Counted from the first letter of the stretch, positions 11,176 to 23,356 are shown. The stretch: 64,000 nt of DNA from Plectrocnemia conspersa (GCA_009617715.1 VTFK01000034.1:558001-622000); one strand, 5' to 3'. Notes: generated by a model from the letters alone, not told the origin. Made by a program: numbers and translations.

Positions 11176-11667
11176 GCTCCAAGTTCATAATCGACACCAT
11201 GCTGCCCAAGTACCAACAACCGCTGTTCGGCGGGGCCCTCGAGTTGGGCGCGAGTCCGCCTCGCGCGGGTGCCGGTTCGCCCGCGCGGGTCTACCCTTAT
11301 GTGCACCCTCAGCAGTTCGGCGGAGTCGGGGTCGGAGTCGGAGGCATGTCCTCGGCCTTCCCCGGCTCCCTGGCCGCGGCCGTCGCTGACGCCGACAAGT
11401 CCTGCCGCTACCCGGCGCCCGTGCCCGACGCCGTAGTCAACTACTTGGGTCACCACCAGAATGGAGTTCCGACCTCTGGAGTATCGGCCTCCGTCTCCGC
11501 AGCGTCCGCAGCCTCCGCTTCGATGGCCGCCGCCGCTCAGTTCTACCACCAAGCAGCAGCGGCTTCGGCTGCTTCGGCAGCCGACCCTCTCGGCTCGTGC
11601 TCCCAGTCTCAACCGCAGCCTCAGCCGCTGCCAGACATCCCTCGCTACCCCTGGATGTCCATCACCG
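11172..11667 (+). CDS. abd-A: abdominal-A exon 1 (N-terminus and YPWM)
   Basis: First coding exon of the Hox transcription factor Abd-A, which specifies abdominal segment identity and represses limb genes in the nucleus. It encodes 165 residues plus one base. The start MSSKFIID is the conserved Abd-A N-terminus; the ATG has G at -3. Then come a Gly/Val-rich part (about 50-60), an Ala/Ser-rich part (about 105-140), a Gln/Pro stretch and the hexapeptide RYPWM (158-162), which binds Extradenticle/Pbx. The exon ends ITD-minus-two bases at 11667, before GTCAGT, in phase 1. A frame continuing upstream to 11085 lacks an ATG and is not used. The exon is strikingly GC-rich compared with its surroundings. 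Reading through the donor would stop at 11691-11693, giving a protein without a homeodomain. Confidence 0.95.
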
Positions 11668-11906
11668 GTCAGTACTCACCCTCGAGAGTTTGAATCGCCC
11701 GCGCGCGCAGAACCAATCCCTAGGGCGCACGCGCAATCTGCCGATGCGCATGCGCACGAGCGCCGACGCAAATCCGACGGACAACCCCTTATTATTCCCA
11801 TTACATTAAATTAACTATCTTTGTATTTATTAATGGCATATTTAAATTTATACCGTCGGAACATTTATCTTACTATATTCTAAAGCCGGGATAAACTTAA
11901 AAATTT

Positions 11907-13460
11907 ACCGATCGTTCACACTACGATAGCAAGATTTGTTTTTAATGTATTTTATTACAAAATCATGTCGTTATAGGCAGAACGACCGATTAGGGTACTC
12001 ACTTTTCTTATTGAACTTATTATACTACAACGTTAATGGAATTATATTATTTTTAATATGTTATGCTACTTTTGATGAAACATTAACGTAATTTTACGAC
12101 GTACATATATAACCCATTCACAGATCATTTTATTGCTTTTGACACAATTATTACAAAATTTGTTTTATTGTACATTTATGTCGTAGTACACTGATGAACA
12201 ACTATAGCCTATTTACTGATAATTATATTACTTTTTTTGCAAATTCTTGCTCTGTTGTATTGTGAACGTTTTTTTCGATTTATGACACTATTTCATTGCA
12301 TTAAGCGCGAATTATTGTTTTAACCTTATATTATAAATTATTTTTAATGTATTGTGAACTATCGGTGCAAGTAAAAACTTTTGATTAAACACACTATACA
12401 ACTTAACGGAAATATTGTACAGATATTAGCTTATCCCGTTTTCCGATCATTTTATTAACATTATATACAAATTGTTTTTAATATAAAATTCATGCCGTTA
12501 GATTATGAACAATCGATTAGAGTGCTCCTTAATTAAATTATAGGACATATATAAGTTTGTCATTAACGATAATTATTGCTCTACCATTAGATAAAAAATA
12601 TTTTTAATTTATTTATTATATTTGCATGCCGTCGTAATGTAAAAACGATCGATTTTAAAACCGTTTTGATTCAATTTTACAGATTTGTTTTATTAAATTA
12701 GGCGCGAATTATTGCTCTAATTTTAAATTTATTTTAATATGAATTCATGCCGTCGTAGTGTGAACGATCGGTTTGAGTGCTATTTAAGCATAAATATTTT
12801 TGATGAAACAATGAAATTTCGTCATATTTATTTTATTAAAAATAGATGTATATATATATTAATTTAAAACGCGAAAAATACTTAGTTAATTTTAATGTGT
12901 GCCGTCGTAGTTTGAATGATCGGCTTTATGAAGTTGTAGAAGATCTATAAACTTTTCTGTACTACGACGGAATTTTGTCTAATAAGAGCGCGCTAAAAAA
13001 TATCACTTCACCAAAGTCAAAAATTGCTGTCAAAAGCAATAAAATCACCGTTGTAATTTAAACATTCGGTTAAAATACGCTATGCGCATAAATACTTTAA
13101 AATACAATTTTGATCTATAGAAAAGCGCTAAAAAATATTTTTATTGATGTTAAACGCAATAAAATAGTGTCACTTATAATTCGAATGATGAAAAAAATTA
13201 CGACATTAAAAAGTAAATATTTTAACACCGAATTTAGCTCTATATACTATTTTTCAGAAGATCAATTAAAATGCGCTTTACGCATAACATCTTATGGAGA
13301 CAATTTATAATACGACTATTGAAAAGAAATACATTAAAACCAAATTTTGGTTAGTAGAGCGTTAAAAAACGATTATCACTCCTCAGAAGTCAAAAATTCA
13401 CGTCAAAAGTAATAAAATCGCGCCGTCGCCGTCGTAGTGGGAACGCTCGGTTCCGGCGAC
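11907..13460. repeat. Degenerate repeat array built on CCGTCGTAGTGTGAACGATCGG
   Basis: A motif of the form GCCGTCGTAGTGTGAACGAT followed by CGGTTTGAGTGC recurs, with wear, near 11964, 12177, 12491, 12625, 12746, 12901 and 13429, often about 120-150 bp apart. The first occurrence at 11907-11930 (ACCGATCGTTCACACTACGA) is inverted. Accompanying blocks also recur, such as GCGCGAATTATTG (12305, 12700) and TTTTTGATGAAAC (12070, 12795). It looks like a tandemly multiplied or repeatedly nested MITE family that fills intron 1. Confidence 0.65.
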
Positions 13461-13548
13461 GGTGCGATTTTATTGCTTTTGACATAGATTTTTGACTTGT
13501 GAGGAGTGATAATCATTTTTTTAACGCTCTCCTATTGGACATAATTAG
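13337..13548. repeat. Inverted repeat (MITE-like) with about 90-bp arms
   Basis: The left arm (TTTTGGTTAGTAGAGCGTTA ... TATCACTCCTCAGAAGTC ... CAAAAGTAATAAAATCG) and right arm (CGATTTTATTGCTTTTGACA relatives ... GACTTGTGAGGAGTGATAAT ... TAACGCTCTCCTATTGG) are inverted matches around a short GC-rich centre near 13435. The same arm sequence begins the 1.1-kb repeats at 29840 and 52365, and a half copy lies at 12985-13035. Confidence 0.7.
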
Positions 13549-13700
13549 GTTTTAGTGTTGTGCTTCACCCAAATTTGAAATAAAACGATTTGCGTCGGCT
13601 CCCCCAAAAGCATCGGCAGAAAGAACTCTTCCAAAATTACCGGATCGTTTACTAGCTACGTAAGAAATATTTTAATTGATAACAGATTTCCACTTTTCAG

Positions 13701-13745
13701 ACTGGATGAGCCCGTTCGACCGCGTGGTGTGCGGTGAGTTCAACG
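13701..13745 (+). CDS. abd-A: abdominal-A exon 2 (microexon, TDWM linker)
   Basis: A 45-bp exon joining the hexapeptide exon to the homeobox exon. Spliced after exon 1 it restores codon GAC and encodes DWMSPFDRVVCGEFN plus one base, so the Abd-A motif TDWM is created across the exon 1-2 junction. Acceptor TTTTCAG ends 13700. Two donors are possible, both phase 1: GTACTT at 13746 (full exon, ...CGEFN-G) and GTGAGT at 13734 (ending ...VVC-G, without GEFN). The GTGAGT site is the closer match to consensus, while the longer form matches the known protein (VVCGEFNGPNGCP). Being 45 bp and phase 1 on both sides, the exon could also be skipped without a frameshift. Confidence 0.9.
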
Positions 13746-13813
13746 GTACTTATGAACATTTATTTATTACTTTTAGTCTTTAAGGTTTATTTGTTTAAGT
13801 ACGCGTCACGAAA

Positions 13814-14590
13814 ATGCGTTTCGAACAGACACTTTCTAAACACTGCCATTGTATTCGCAACTTTCGCCTGCTAAGGTGTTTTAAAAGTGCGAATCGAAGG
13901 GTTGCAAAGATCCCTTTTCTCGTAAACTTATTTTCTAATCCATTGTGCAATCGCGTCACAAAAGGGTCCAGTTATCCTTTGTCACAAAAGGGTTGTAAAT
14001 ATTGCACAACTTTCACAAGTTTTTTGCGCTCTTATTGTTTCGATTATCTGATTGTATCGCAAACGTTTAAACAACAATGGAATATATTGTTAGCGATTTA
14101 TCGTTGATTTTTCAGAGGTGAGCGTTTCGCATTCTCGTCTAATTGATTCTCGGGCATTAAAAACAGTATTCATTGCCAGAACGCCTCGTTCTCCTTTGAG
14201 ATTTGAGAGCGATGATATACGAGAGATTACCGTTGTTTATTTGTTAAAGCTAATATTTGTTCAGCAATTAAATATTTGTTAAAATATAATCAAAGCGCAA
14301 GCCGTTTTCGTATACGAATGCGATATTTGCGGTTTCGGGTGATGAAAGGAACAATAGCCCATACGAAAGGATCACAGACTGTTTTAGGGAGTTTAGGTTC
14401 TACATAAATCAAGAGATCTTGAGAGTGACAAGCGTCAAAATGGCCGATAGTCCTCTCTAGTATGTATGTAGAGGGATAAACACAGAAATTATGATAGGGT
14501 AATCTGAGATGATAAATCGTCGCCCTTTTTTTTCTCCAAACACGCGTGGGTTGCTCGACTCAGAATTTTGTGTCCATAAAAAGGTTATCG
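13814..14590. other. Start of intron 2, moderately GC
   Basis: Mixed-composition unique sequence with the near-duplicate GTCACAAAAGGG at about 13956 and 13981. No recognised gene; the 97-codon frame at 13814-14107 has no identifiable features. Confidence 0.35.
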
Positions 14591-14599
14591 ACACATAAA

Positions 14600-17480
14600 T
14601 CTATAAGTGAGCTTATAATAATTATATATTATAATAAATAATATATATACATATCATAATAAACATTATATTAGTAATAGTAATAATAATAAAATGCATA
14701 TAAATAATTTTATTATATATAAATAAATTCAATGTAATTTAATAGTGCAATAAAACTTATTGTATTATTATGACTAATGATAATAATAGTTTATGGCATA
14801 TTTGATGCAATAATTGCTCATATAAAATATATTTATTCATTTCACAAAATTAATGTTGTATTAAATGCTATTTTGGTATAACAATCATATCATAATTTAC
14901 TATTAAAATAATTAAATACACTGCTACATAATTATATAGAAAATAACTAAATTTATATAATTTATTAAATTATGTTCTTATTTACTATTAATATATTAAA
15001 ATACACTAATTATATAATATTTAAATATAAATAATTTATCTCAATTATAATTTTTCAATGATGTAAATTGATGTAAATAATTATATTTATTTATCTAATT
15101 TATAGCATTTTAATGAAATATCATAAAATACAAATAGATATTTCCTTAGTAAATATTTTTTTTTTTTTGAATAGTATATTTATCTTAATTTTTAGTGTTT
15201 TGATTTTAATATTAATAAATTATATTTACATTAAATGTCTCAGTACATACATTTCTTAATAAAATTTAATTCTTGCTCAATTATATATTTATTCCAGAGG
15301 TTCAAAAAAAATCATTATATAAATGGAATATAATTGAAATTTATTTTAATACATTTTAATTGAATATATAAAATACATACATTATAAAACAAATATTATA
15401 ACATATTTTTTATGAAATTGAAATCTCTCAATTATATATTTATCTTTATTAGTTTATTATATTAAACATTTATTTTTCAATGTAAATTAAATCTTCTAAT
15501 ATATGTTTATTATAGAGAAACACATTTTGATAATAATTAACATTTAGATAATAATTAACTACTTTTGACATTTGATAAAAAATGCCCAATGTTCAGACAA
15601 AATTAAAATACAATTATATTGATGAAATATAAATGGAATTTATTTCAATGAATTTTAATTGAATATGTAAAATTTAATATAAAACAAATAGACATTTTTT
15701 ATGAATTTAAATATCTCAATAATAACATTATCTTATCGATTATTTAACATTTATTCTGCAATGAAAGTTACGTATCTCTATAAAATACATATATTCCAGA
15801 AAATTACATTTTGATAATAATTCATTAAAATTGTTTTAGTGCTTTAGAAAAAAATATATGTTCAAAAAATATGTATAAAATCGTAATTATATTAATGGAA
15901 CATAAATAAAATTGATTTCAATACACTAATCGAGTATGTAAAACATATTTTTATTGAAAAAACGTTTATTTAAAAAAAATATATATATACATATCTTAAT
16001 GATATATTTATTACAGAGAATTACATTGTAATAATAATTCATTTAAATTGTTTTTAGTGCTTGAGAAAAAAAATTGTGATCAAATTTAATAAAATCATAA
16101 TTTAATGGAACATGAATAAAATTGATTTCAATACATTTTAATTGAATATGTAAAATATAAAATAAAAATAAACATTTTTATAAAATTTAAATCTCAAATG
16201 ATAAAAATTTCTTATGGACTATAAACATTTTTTATTAAAATGTCTAAATAATATTAAACATTTATTTTTCAATGAAATATAAATCTCTGAATAGTATATT
16301 TATTTCAGAGAATTACATTGTGATAATAGTTTATATAGCTCGTTTTTGTGCTTCAAGTATATGTTCAAACCTAGTGAAGTCAAAATTATATTGATATATG
16401 TAAAATATAAAATAAAAATAGACATTTTTATAAAATTGTAATTTCAATAATATATATTTTTATTAAACATATTTCTGTTGAAATATCTCTAAATATTATT
16501 CAACATTTTTCAATGAAATTTTAATCTCTCATTAGTTTATTATTTACAGAAAATTAAACACGAACATTGATCACGCAGATTATTGGTCAACTTTTCACAA
16601 CGAAAATTGCTTAAAAATCGAGTGAAAAATATCAATTAGAAATGAATAAATATTCATACACTATTTTTAAAATAATTCTATTATATCCTCAATAATATAC
16701 ATAGTAAGTTATTTAATTTTAATATTAACGGGATACAAAGTGAAAAATATCAATTAATATTTATACAATATTTCTTAAATAATCTGTTTTTACAAAAAAT
16801 ATCTGGGATAAATAATACTGTGGTAATTAGGTATTTTTGATTTAAAAATCGAAAGAATATGAATAATTTTAATTACGAAAACGTTATAAAAGTTGCTGAT
16901 TTGGTTAACTAAATATATCAATGAAAGGTGATAGGTATAAGTATAATTATATAATAGCTGATCATTTAAAAAAAAAAGATTAATGCAATGTATTTAATTA
17001 TTATATAGGAAATATGTTTTTTAACTTACGTCATAATTCTCTTGATTTGTGACCAATTTTCGTGTGAGCAATAATAACCAGCGTGATTCGTGTAACCAGT
17101 TGCCATGTGAACAATAGTCCGTTCACCAAAATTAGAGTGATAATAATTTATTTAACTCATTTTCTCATTTTAGATAAATTATTAAATTGATAAAATATAA
17201 ATTAAATTTATTTCGATATAATTTAATTAAATGTATGAAATATAATATAACGACATTTTTATAAATTTAAAATCTTAATAATTAATAGTTTCAATGATAC
17301 TTAAATCTATTTATTTATTCAAGAGACTTATATTGTGATTATAATTCATTTAACTCGTTTTGTCATTTGAGAAAAAAATCCGATGTTCAAACATAATAAA
17401 ATAAGGACTATATTGATGGAATATAAATGAAATTTCAATACATTTTAATTGAATATATAAAATATAATATAAAACACTCA
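14600..17480. repeat. AT-rich satellite-like array, unit about 190-290 bp
   Basis: Landmarks recur: GATAATAATTCATTTAAATTG-like near 15532, 15808, 16025, 16318, 17144 and 17334, and TTTTAATTGAATATGTAAAA-like near 15354, 15654, 16136 and 17446. Each unit runs: TTTTAATTGAATAT, a stretch of ATATAAAACA, ACATTTTTATAAA, TCTCAATAATATATTTAT, then CAGAGAATTACATTGTGATA. Units are diverged and interrupted by other DNA at about 16560-17130, which has CACGAA/TTCGTG arms. Confidence 0.6.
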
Positions 17481-17639
17481 ATTTTTACGACCGAATAATC
17501 TGAAACATTTCCATGCATGCGCTGGTTAATGGTTTAACGGTATTTTAAGTACTTTAAGTGTCCAATACGCTATCGAATAGCCTCAAGAAAAATTTCAAGT
17601 AAACCAACGCCCCCTACTTCTCACCCTACGTTTCACCTT

Positions 17640-17900
17640 CTAATTAGCGCATTATAAAATATTTGTGTGTGTGCGTTGATCACGATCATGGCGGCGTGGC
17701 CCTTTTTTGCGTCCCGCGGGCAAATGGCGTCCGCCCGGTTAATTCTCATACATATTGCATCTGTTTGTATAGGACCACGGCGGCCATGTTTGTCCTGACC
17801 GGGTCCTTGTATGTCGCACATATTTATAATTTACCGCAAGGGCAATTTGCCCAAAAACCGCCTCTGGTGCGTTTTTGAACTGCCGATAAAAGGGTCTATA
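17640..17900. promoter_or_regulatory. Candidate regulatory island with three Pho-type cores
   Basis: A unique GC-richer island next to the satellite. ATGGC/GCCAT cores occur at 17688-17692, 17724-17728 and 17783-17787, two of them extended as ATGGCG. A Polycomb response element or enhancer of abd-A is plausible; no binding data are visible. Confidence 0.4.
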
Positions 17901-18493
17901 AGGTACAAACTATGGATATACATATATAGTTTTTTCTTTTACATATATATATATATAATACATATGTGTATGTATACTATACAAATAGTAAATTATGCCT
18001 ATTTTATTGCCCGCTAGTGTTGGTAATAACGTCGTTATCCAGTTACAGCGATGATTGTAGCAATAGTCAGCAATTTTGTTATGGGTGTGTATTAAAACGT
18101 TTATTTTATTGCATTTCTTATTTATATCTGCATTGAAATGTGCATAGGTTTTTCTGTCACGTGACAAAGTATTGAATATTACTAATAGTGCTTATTAAAA
18201 AACATTCAGTACTATGAATTGAGAAGTAAACATTAAAATTAATATATAGTATAGATTATTATTAAAACAGTAATACAGTTGACCTTATAATGAAAATGAC
18301 TAATATCAATTATAGTTTAATAAGCATAATATTTGTAATTCATTATATAATATCAATAGCAATAAAACAGCTTTACAAGATAACTGATAACTGGAACAGT
18401 AATAATATCAATATTTATTATTATTTACAGTATTATCAATTATATATTGAAATATCGCAGTTTAAAGTTTTTTAAAAGAGGTGCAAATTATTA

Positions 18494-18499
<6 letters not shown>

Positions 18500-18528
<29 letters not shown>
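18500..18528. repeat. (AT)n microsatellite
   Basis: An uninterrupted TA dinucleotide run of about 29 bases. Confidence 0.85.
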
Positions 18529-18529
<1 letters not shown>

Positions 18530-18531
<2 letters not shown>

Positions 18532-20680
18532 TTTATATAAAACCAAGATTTAATAGTTCACTTTCAAATGTCAACTTTTTAAAATTTAATTGCTATAAAT
18601 GATATATAAGATACACTCAAATTTACTTCTTCATATGGTTTGCTATCATATTTTTAATGTAACAATATTATTAGCAAAACATAATACGTATGTCTTCTTA
18701 ATTCTTAAGAGAATTATAATTCGATATTTAGAAATATTATTATATTAATTTCTTACCTTCGTAATATTATTATAAAGGTGAAAAATTTATCAGTACTTTT
18801 TATTTAATTTATTTGGTTCTTTCAAGTTTTTGTTTCACCATTAATTTATATTCTTGAATAATTGATCAAAGATTGGGTTAGTAATGTAGTGCTTTTTAAG
18901 AAAGCTTAAGATTTTATTCCTAAAAAAATCCTTACATTTTTAAAAGATACTTTTTTTTTTAAACAGGTTTTCTAAAAATATATTTAGACTACAAATTAAA
19001 TAGTATAATGCCAATAATCCATTTTAATTTTTCTCACTGAAATAGATTAATGGCGTTCTAATTAATTTCAATGGTTGACATTCGAGTAATTTGAGTAACG
19101 AATTAAACTCAACTTAAATTGAAATCATATACTTTAGTAAATCAACATTAAAAATTAGAAGCATTTAAAATTTTATTAGGAACAAAATTATTAATACCTT
19201 ATATAATAATATAAGGCTTATTTACATTTTTTTAAGAAACTATACATTTACAACAAAAAGCTTTGCTATATTATTTTGTGCAGTCTATTATTAAGTATTT
19301 AATTTAAACTTCGTCGAATCAGTTCATAATTTAGAAAAATTATTTATATAAGCTTAGAAACAGTAAAGTTATACCTATTTATATTTCTTCCTCAATTTTT
19401 GAAACTTGAAACATCGAAACTCTACTTGAATTAATTTTTATTGAACCAACAGAAAAATCATTATTTTCTTATAAATATAAATTATGTAATTCGTAGTTAA
19501 TGTTACAACATTATTAAATGTATGTAATGTACGCAATTAAAATTAAATTAATGGATGATCTGTTCATAATCAATAACTATTAATTGATTTATGCAAGAGG
19601 AGATCAATCTTATTTTAAAACATATATAAGTATATCATGAATATGCTTATGAACTTGTTTATTGTTGTACTTCATATGCCTAGATTTTTTTATTTCTTAA
19701 AGCATTAGAAATACGGAGAAAAAGTTCCCTCCACATTATCACACATGCAAGCGCATCCTTTCTGAATACGCTCACGCACCAGACCACCTTATACGTTCAT
19801 ACATATTTCTAGACATCTAGACATTCTTCTCGGTAGTCTAAAATTTCAACATTTATTTGCGCGTCACGGTTGTCTCGCGTCAGGTGTACAAGAAATAATT
19901 CAAAAGGCATATGTCTCGCATGACTCTCAGACAAAACAATAACCAACACATAAGTTCAATATTATGATGTTTGGGAAATTCCGCATTGGACACTTCGTAC
20001 ATTGATGAAACCGTAAACCCATTACATATCTTGTTCCGCACTCGATTAACTCCACACGCCGCTCATAATCGACTCTAAAAGCCATAATTATGACGTTTTG
20101 ACATCCTGATAGGGCCTCAATTGTCTCTAAAATGCCTTTGGAGACAATATGTTGCTGATCTCGTTCCAGTTATTTTTTAATTGATGACAATTGGTATCAC
20201 GTTCTCAATAATGGTCCTACCATGTGCGTCTATTTATATATCTTATAATTTTAGAAACTGTAATAAAACCGTAAAATAAACGGCGTGTATTAACGGTTTC
20301 ATTGCATATGTAAGATATGAAAATGGGTCTGTTTGCATATGAAAATTGGCAATATTGTACCGTTTTGTCGCCTTGATTGCCCATAACGTTTTGCGTATTG
20401 CCAAAAATCGTCTGGCCCACCATTGAGACCGCCGCAGTCATATAATAATGAATGAAAGTTATATAAACATTTTTTTTTTAATTATAATTTTGCATTGAAT
20501 ATTTATATTGAAATACATGTTGTTTTAGATTAATCTTCTGACGCTAGAATGTCAATAGCTGTAATGAAAATATTTTTATTTCATAAAGAAACAAACATGA
20601 TCATCGATTAAACCGCTAATCCGGGTCTGTTCACTAAACTTCACATTAAAAATATCCACATCTATTTTAATGTCATAGTA
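18530..20680. other. AT-rich noncoding DNA
   Basis: No gene or clear element recognised. The part around 19720-20460 is somewhat more complex but lacks recognisable features. Confidence 0.35.
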
Positions 20681-20689
20681 TGCGAGAAA

Positions 20690-21060
20690 ACACACACGTG
20701 CGTAAACAACTATACAGATTTATACCACTGTATAGTATATAGTAGACCACGTCACAAGCTCATCACCGTTTTGGTAGCTCTACGTCGTAAAATCACGTGG
20801 CGTGGCGTAACACCGTGACACGCCCATGCGCGCTGCACACAACCGGCCACAGGACAGAAGTGCATCGCACAAACGGCGTATAGAAATTTAACTGTCCCAA
20901 AAATGGCCGTAAAACCGCGACCTTGACGGCAATAAAACTTTTAACTGCCGCCATAACAGCGCGAGATGCGAACTGAATTATAAACGAGCCGCGTGACGTG
21001 GTGCCGGCTCAACACAATCACACACTACATAGTTTTATGAGCGAGTGTGTATGTTTGGGA
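20690..21060. promoter_or_regulatory. Candidate regulatory island
   Basis: A GC-richer unique block with CACGTGG, AAATGGCCGTAAAACCG, GGCAATAAAACTT and GCCGCCATAACAG. CAATAAAA/GCCATAAA-like words fit posterior Hox and Caudal sites, and ATGGC/GCCAT fits Pho. Inferred from composition and motifs only. Confidence 0.35.
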
Positions 21061-21428
21061 TTTATGGGTCATACACACGCGTTTATTTATATCAAAAACT
21101 GCCGTGTCCCCAATGATGTAAGTGTATTTTAGAATATTTAACCATCCAACATTCCAACCCTTTGATTGCCATGTTTTTTTTTACTATACAGACACTAACA
21201 TGTGTCTATCTATCTACCTAGTGAAGGATGTTTCTTACCGATACATATAATATTATAATGTATAATGAAGCTTACATCACCCTTATCATACTTATTAACC
21301 CTATATTACGATGATGATCATGTGCGAAAAACACGGAGATGCGATTTATCGCCACTATGTCTATTTTTAAAATAAATTTGTGGATCAATATATTATATAT
21401 CAAGTAGAACTATTGATATTTCTATATA

Positions 21429-22278
21429 CAGGCGGCCCTCGACTTTCGCACATAATTGGTTCCTGAAAATGTGTGCGAATATTGAACGTACGAAAGTAGA
21501 GGGAAGTAAAAAAATTGAAATTTTGTGTATTTTATAATATTTATTTATCAAGTAAATAAAAAATGTTTAAGTGGGGTTTGCGGGTGTTTCCTTCAAAAAG
21601 TTATCAATAGTTAACTGTTTTCCAATATTATTTTTTTCTTCATATAGTATTTTATAACATGCTATATCTTTATTGATCGCCCTACGCACTTGAGATATGC
21701 GCTCTCCATTGGGATCACAATCTTCCATAATATTTAAAAAATTGTCAAGGTGCGTGAAGGCTTCATTCATATTTTTCATTGTTAAAGAGTTTTCCAAAAT
21801 AAACCTGTCTCATCTACATTAAATATTTGGCTAGAGGTATATTCTCCATCTTCAATAATTTTGGATAATTAGGAAATAAATTCTTTTGCAGCATCTTTAT
21901 CCGCATCAGCCGATTCTCCAGTAAATTTAATGTTATGAAAAGAATACCTCATTTTAAAATTGTATAACCAACCGTTACTTGCTTGAAAAACCGTGATAAA
22001 ATCTTTTTTTTAATTTAACCTTCCAATCTTTGTGCAAGCTAAGAGCTTTTGCTTGAATAATTGAAATACTCAACATCTTTTTGATGTTGGTCAGAACGTC
22101 TAATAATTTCCATCTTTGTCTCGAATCGTGTGAAGTTTATGAGTCCTTGATTTCTTTTTGTTCGCATCAACACTGAAGTTTTTCCGTTTCTCACTCATGT
22201 TTATTTAAAAAAAAAATTAAAAAATGTTTTTTTTTAATGTGCGAAATAGCGAATTGTGCGAAAGTCGAGGGCCGCCTG
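21429..22278 (-). mobile_element. Internally deleted Tigger/pogo-type DNA transposon
   Basis: The left terminus CAGGCGGCCCTCGACTTTCG at 21429 and right terminus CGAAAGTCGAGGGCCGCCTG ending 22278 are inverted repeats of the pogo/Tigger type. A TA lies directly outside on the left and 2 bp beyond on the right, consistent with TA target duplication. At about 850 bp it is far shorter than an autonomous element. The coding remnant is on the minus strand. Confidence 0.85.
21567..22198 (-). pseudogene. Tigger-like transposase remnant, catalytic core deleted
   Basis: Minus-strand frames from an ATG at 22198 read MSEKRKNFSVDANKKK, then (with frameshifts and stops) pieces like a CENP-B-type DNA-binding region (QAKALSLHKDW, SNGWLYNFKMRYS, GESADADKDAAKEF), then NVDETGLFWK, the first catalytic Asp motif of Tigger transposases. 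Immediately after that the sequence jumps to a C-terminal-type segment ending with ITDFFK-like IDNFLKETP at 21567. The rest of the DDE core is missing. It is inactive. Confidence 0.75.
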
Positions 22279-22323
22279 CCTAAATATTCTGCATATTTGT
22301 TTGCTTTTTTTAAAAAATAAGCG

Positions 22324-22372
22324 ATATATCGCTCCTTCGTTTTTTTTGCACAAAATCGAAGGAGCGATATAT
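22324..22372. other. Perfect 16-bp hairpin beside the Tigger element
   Basis: ATATATCGCTCCTTCG (22324-22339) and CGAAGGAGCGATATAT (22357-22372) are exact inverted repeats, and four more T-A pairs can form inside after one mismatch. It lies 46 bp from the Tigger right end. Function unknown; a solo MITE scrap or cruciform is possible. Confidence 0.75.
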
Positions 22373-22379
22373 GTATAAC

Positions 22380-23356
22380 ATTTTATTGTATTTCATATTT
22401 TGTATACATCTTTGCACATAATAGATGTAGAAATAGTTTATAAGTAATGTTTAAAATATAACTAAATTTTGTAGTTGAAAAAAATGGAGACGTTCATCTT
22501 TATTACCTTTCAAATTTATTGCATAAATTGTAGGGTTCGATTAATATTGCGCAAAAATTCTGATCATAAATGATCAATATACAAATATACGTACTATATT
22601 GAAGAATATATTATATATATTGACGTATATACACTTACATTTCCTATCATTACCCAATTTTTTACTTAAATATAAATCAGTTGAAATTAAAAGTAAAATA
22701 TATTTGACAATCAAACAATCATCTATTTTTGTTTGCGCAGTAATCCAATCATCAAATTATAGTGGTTTTATAATAATCTTCCTGTCACTAAAATATTTTT
22801 TTTCATTTTTGAAGAATTAAAAAAAAGAACTTTTATAAAACATAATTTTTATAATTTAGATTTTAGAATATAATATATAGTATAACATCAAATACATAAA
22901 GCTTTGTTAATTTAAAATAAAATAATAAGTTCTCTCGTCGTTTTTTTGTAAACATTAAACTATCTCAAAATATGACACAGATGATTTTACATAATTTAAG
23001 TGCAATATAAACTCAATGAAATTGCCATTTAATCATATTTTATGGGTTGTGTCTGGATATTTAGTATATAAATATATATTATAATTTAGCTTTATTTCTT
23101 CTCATATTCAACGAATTTTATATTAAAAACATCTACATAGCTATTCATAATTTAAAAAAATTACCACTTGTGATGCTTGTCAAGTGCATTATGGGGGAAT
23201 GGTGAACGTGACTAGAATGTTTAGAATCTAAAATGGCGACAGATTCCTGTGAACGTTAGTCGCCCTTTTAGATGTTAAAATTTTAATTTTAACGTAAAAT
23301 AATAAACAATTTTCTCTTCTATACTTCAAAAACAGTGATAAATAATCACGTTATAG
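22380..23356. other. AT-rich noncoding DNA
   Basis: No gene or element recognised. Confidence 0.35.

Larger units (their letters stand above)
11668..13700 (+). other. abd-A intron 1
   Basis: Donor GTCAGT at 11668; acceptor CACTTTTCAG ending 13700. Length 2033 bp, phase 1. Apart from about 150 bp at each end it is largely made of the repeat array and inverted repeat described separately. Confidence 0.85.

Noticed and set aside
10911..11612. 233-codon open frame on the minus strand
   Set aside because: It lies opposite the GC-rich exon 1 and leader, where stops are scarce. Its arginine/glycine-rich content is what the antisense of that sequence gives.
11668..11693. Intron-retained abd-A isoform ending GQYSPSRV
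   Set aside because: The reading frame allows it, but the donor GTCAGT is good and the resulting protein lacks the homeodomain; no evidence favours it.
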